Shown here in pieces: positions 5,575-6,566 of a DNA stretch of 6,566 nucleotides (the stretch's first letter is position 1; each line of letters opens with the position of its first letter). The stretch covers positions 1 through 6,566 of the forward strand of contig VXNE01000389.1 of assembly GCA_009840715.1 (NCBI GenBank), given 5' to 3'. The notes beneath the pieces are model-generated. The model was not told where the DNA came from. It searched no databases and saw nothing but the letters and a program-made list of their open reading frames with translations. The position numbers and the translations under genes were made by a program. This stretch comes from Gammaproteobacteria bacterium (GTDB lineage Bacteria; Pseudomonadota; Gammaproteobacteria; Pseudomonadales; Azotimanducaceae).

Positions 5575-6528
5575 TCAGACCGGTTCGAGACCGCGCAGGC
5601 GTTGCCTGGAAGCGACCATCGCCCCGCACACGCCGAGCGACGCGCCGATTCCCAGCAGCACTCCTGCGAATATGTGGTCGAGCCCGGTCAATTCCAAGTC
5701 CTGTCCGTATCCTTCGAAGAGCGCCCTCAAGGGGGCTTCCAGCGCAAGCAGGGCCGCTGCGTTCAGCACGGCGGCGAGCACGCCGCCGCCCATGCCGTAG
5801 ATGATCCCGAGGTACAGGAACGGCCGCCGGACGAAGGCGTCCGTGCCGCCCACCAGCTTCTGTACCCTCAGCTCCTCCAGCCGGGATTCGATGGCGAGGC
5901 GTACCGACGACAGCGTGACCAGCGCCGCCCCGAGGCCGAAGAGTCCGGCAAGCATCCATCCCAGGCGCTCCACCGCCGCGGCGATGGCGGCGAGGCGCTC
6001 GAGCCACGTCGTCTCGATCACGACCTCCTCCACGGAAGGGTCGGCGCCCGCTTCGGCCGCCAGTCTCGCAATGGTCGCGGACGAGACGCCGTCCGCCAGG
6101 CTGACCCGGACACTCGCCGGCAACGGGTTGTCCTCGAGCAGGTCCAGCGCGTCGGACACCTCGGCATGGCCCCGGAACTCCTCGAGCGCTTCCTCGGGCG
6201 TGACGACCCAGACGCGTTCCGTCTCCCGCAGCGCGTCGAGCCGCGCGGCGAGCGCTTCCGCGCCCGCGGCACCCGAGGCGGGTTCGAAATACACCGAGAA
6301 GCCGACCCGGCCTTCCCACCGGTCCATCGCTTCCGTGAGGTTGCGCTCGATGAGGTACAGGCCCCCCGGCAGCGCCAGGGCGATGCCGATCAGCAGCCAG
6401 ATGACCAGGCTGGCCCCTACCCGGGAGCTGACGAAGTAAAAGCTCTCGCGGGCGACCCGCGCGTGGTCGCGCACGGTCGCGAACGCCGGGCGGGCGTGGG
6501 GGGGCCACGGATCGGGGGCGCTAGCCAC
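5575..6528 (-). CDS. ftsX: Cell division protein FtsX (ABC-transporter-like permease)
   Basis: FtsX pairs with the ATPase FtsE in the inner membrane at the division site and activates septal murein hydrolases through periplasmic partners (EnvC in gammaproteobacteria). The 317-residue protein has the family layout: a basic cytoplasmic N-terminus, membrane segment 1 at about 39-61, a periplasmic domain of some 120 residues (about 62-180), then segments 2 (about 187-212), 3 (about 236-263) and 4 (about 284-306). The cytoplasmic loop RLEELRVQKLVGGTDAFVRRPF (split at 216-237) is the typical FtsX coupling region. It is a little shorter than E. coli FtsX (352), mainly at the N-terminus. The GTG at 6528 overlaps the stop of the preceding frame (GTGGCTAG), typical of ftsE-ftsX. 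The upstream stretch is G-rich without a clean Shine-Dalgarno sequence, consistent with coupling to ftsE. Confidence 0.95.
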   Translation of the reverse strand: MASAPDPWPPHARPAFATVRDHARVARESFYFVSSRVGASLVIWLLIGIALALPGGLYLIERNLTEAMDRWEGRVGFSVYFEPASGAAGAEALAARLDALRETERVWVVTPEEALEEFRGHAEVSDALDLLEDNPLPASVRVSLADGVSSATIARLAAEAGADPSVEEVVIETTWLERLAAIAAAVERLGWMLAGLFGLGAALVTLSSVRLAIESRLEELRVQKLVGGTDAFVRRPFLYLGIIYGMGGGVLAAVLNAAALLALEAPLRALFEGYGQDLELTGLDHIFAGVLLGIGASLGVCGAMVASRQRLRGLEPV

Positions 6529-6566
6529 CCCTGCCCGCCCCCCACAGGCCCTCGCCCCCCAGCGGA
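6521..6566 (-). CDS. ftsE: Probable C-terminal end of FtsE (partial, cut by the window edge)
   Basis: An open frame enters from the window edge and ends with TAG at 6523-6521, inside the start of ftsX. Only 14 residues are visible (PLGGEGLWGAGRGG). They are not diagnostic, since FtsE C-termini vary. The call rests on position: ftsE directly precedes and usually overlaps ftsX, and the 8-base stop-start overlap here fits that. Low sequence support, good context support. Confidence 0.55.
   Translation of the reverse strand, partial: PLGGEGLWGAGRGG

Noticed and set aside
5510..6508. 332-codon open frame on the - strand in another frame of ftsX
   Set aside because: Arg/Gly-rich out-of-frame reading; the ftsX frame shows four membrane segments and the conserved cytoplasmic loop.
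1..6566. A new defence, mobile or biosynthetic system
   Set aside because: Every substantial coding stretch is explained by conserved core genes in a known order. No transposase, integrase, repeat array, toxin-antitoxin pair or foreign-looking base composition was seen.

Overview
The window is about 6.6 kb of very G+C-rich DNA with tightly packed housekeeping genes on both strands. Gene content and order (metX-metW-DUF4426-rdgB-hemW, then trmB, rpoH and ftsX on the other strand) point to a gammaproteobacterium. The same clusters lie near each other in Pseudomonas and relatives. The high G+C, the GTG starts and an HrcA-type operator suggest a high-GC, non-enteric lineage, perhaps Chromatiales/Ectothiorhodospiraceae or Xanthomonadales-like. 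That placement is inference. I see no mobile element, CRISPR array, tRNA or rRNA.

Left part, + strand (16-3901): a five-gene run that looks like one operon. metX (homoserine O-acyltransferase) and metW (methyltransferase-fold partner) belong to methionine biosynthesis. A small exported DUF4426 protein follows, then rdgB (removal of non-canonical purine dNTPs) and hemW (radical-SAM heme chaperone). Stops and starts overlap by 4 nt (metX/metW), 1 nt (metW/DUF4426) and 4 nt (rdgB/hemW), and are 4 nt apart at DUF4426/rdgB. Translational coupling is therefore likely throughout. The operon promoter lies upstream of the window.

Right part, - strand (6566 down to 3917): the tail of a probable ftsE overlaps the start of ftsX (divisome ABC transporter pair). 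After ftsX comes a 97-nt gap, then rpoH (heat-shock sigma-32) and trmB (tRNA m7G46 methyltransferase). hemW and trmB converge with only 15 nt between their stops.

The most notable signal is in the ftsX-rpoH gap: a near-consensus CIRCE inverted repeat (16 of 18 arm positions, exact 9-nt spacer) about 33 nt upstream of the rpoH start, with a plausible promoter built into its arms. This implies that HrcA, the heat-shock repressor, may control the gene for the heat-shock activator sigma-32. The rest of the window is ordinary conserved core genome, and I did not find a credible new system in it.
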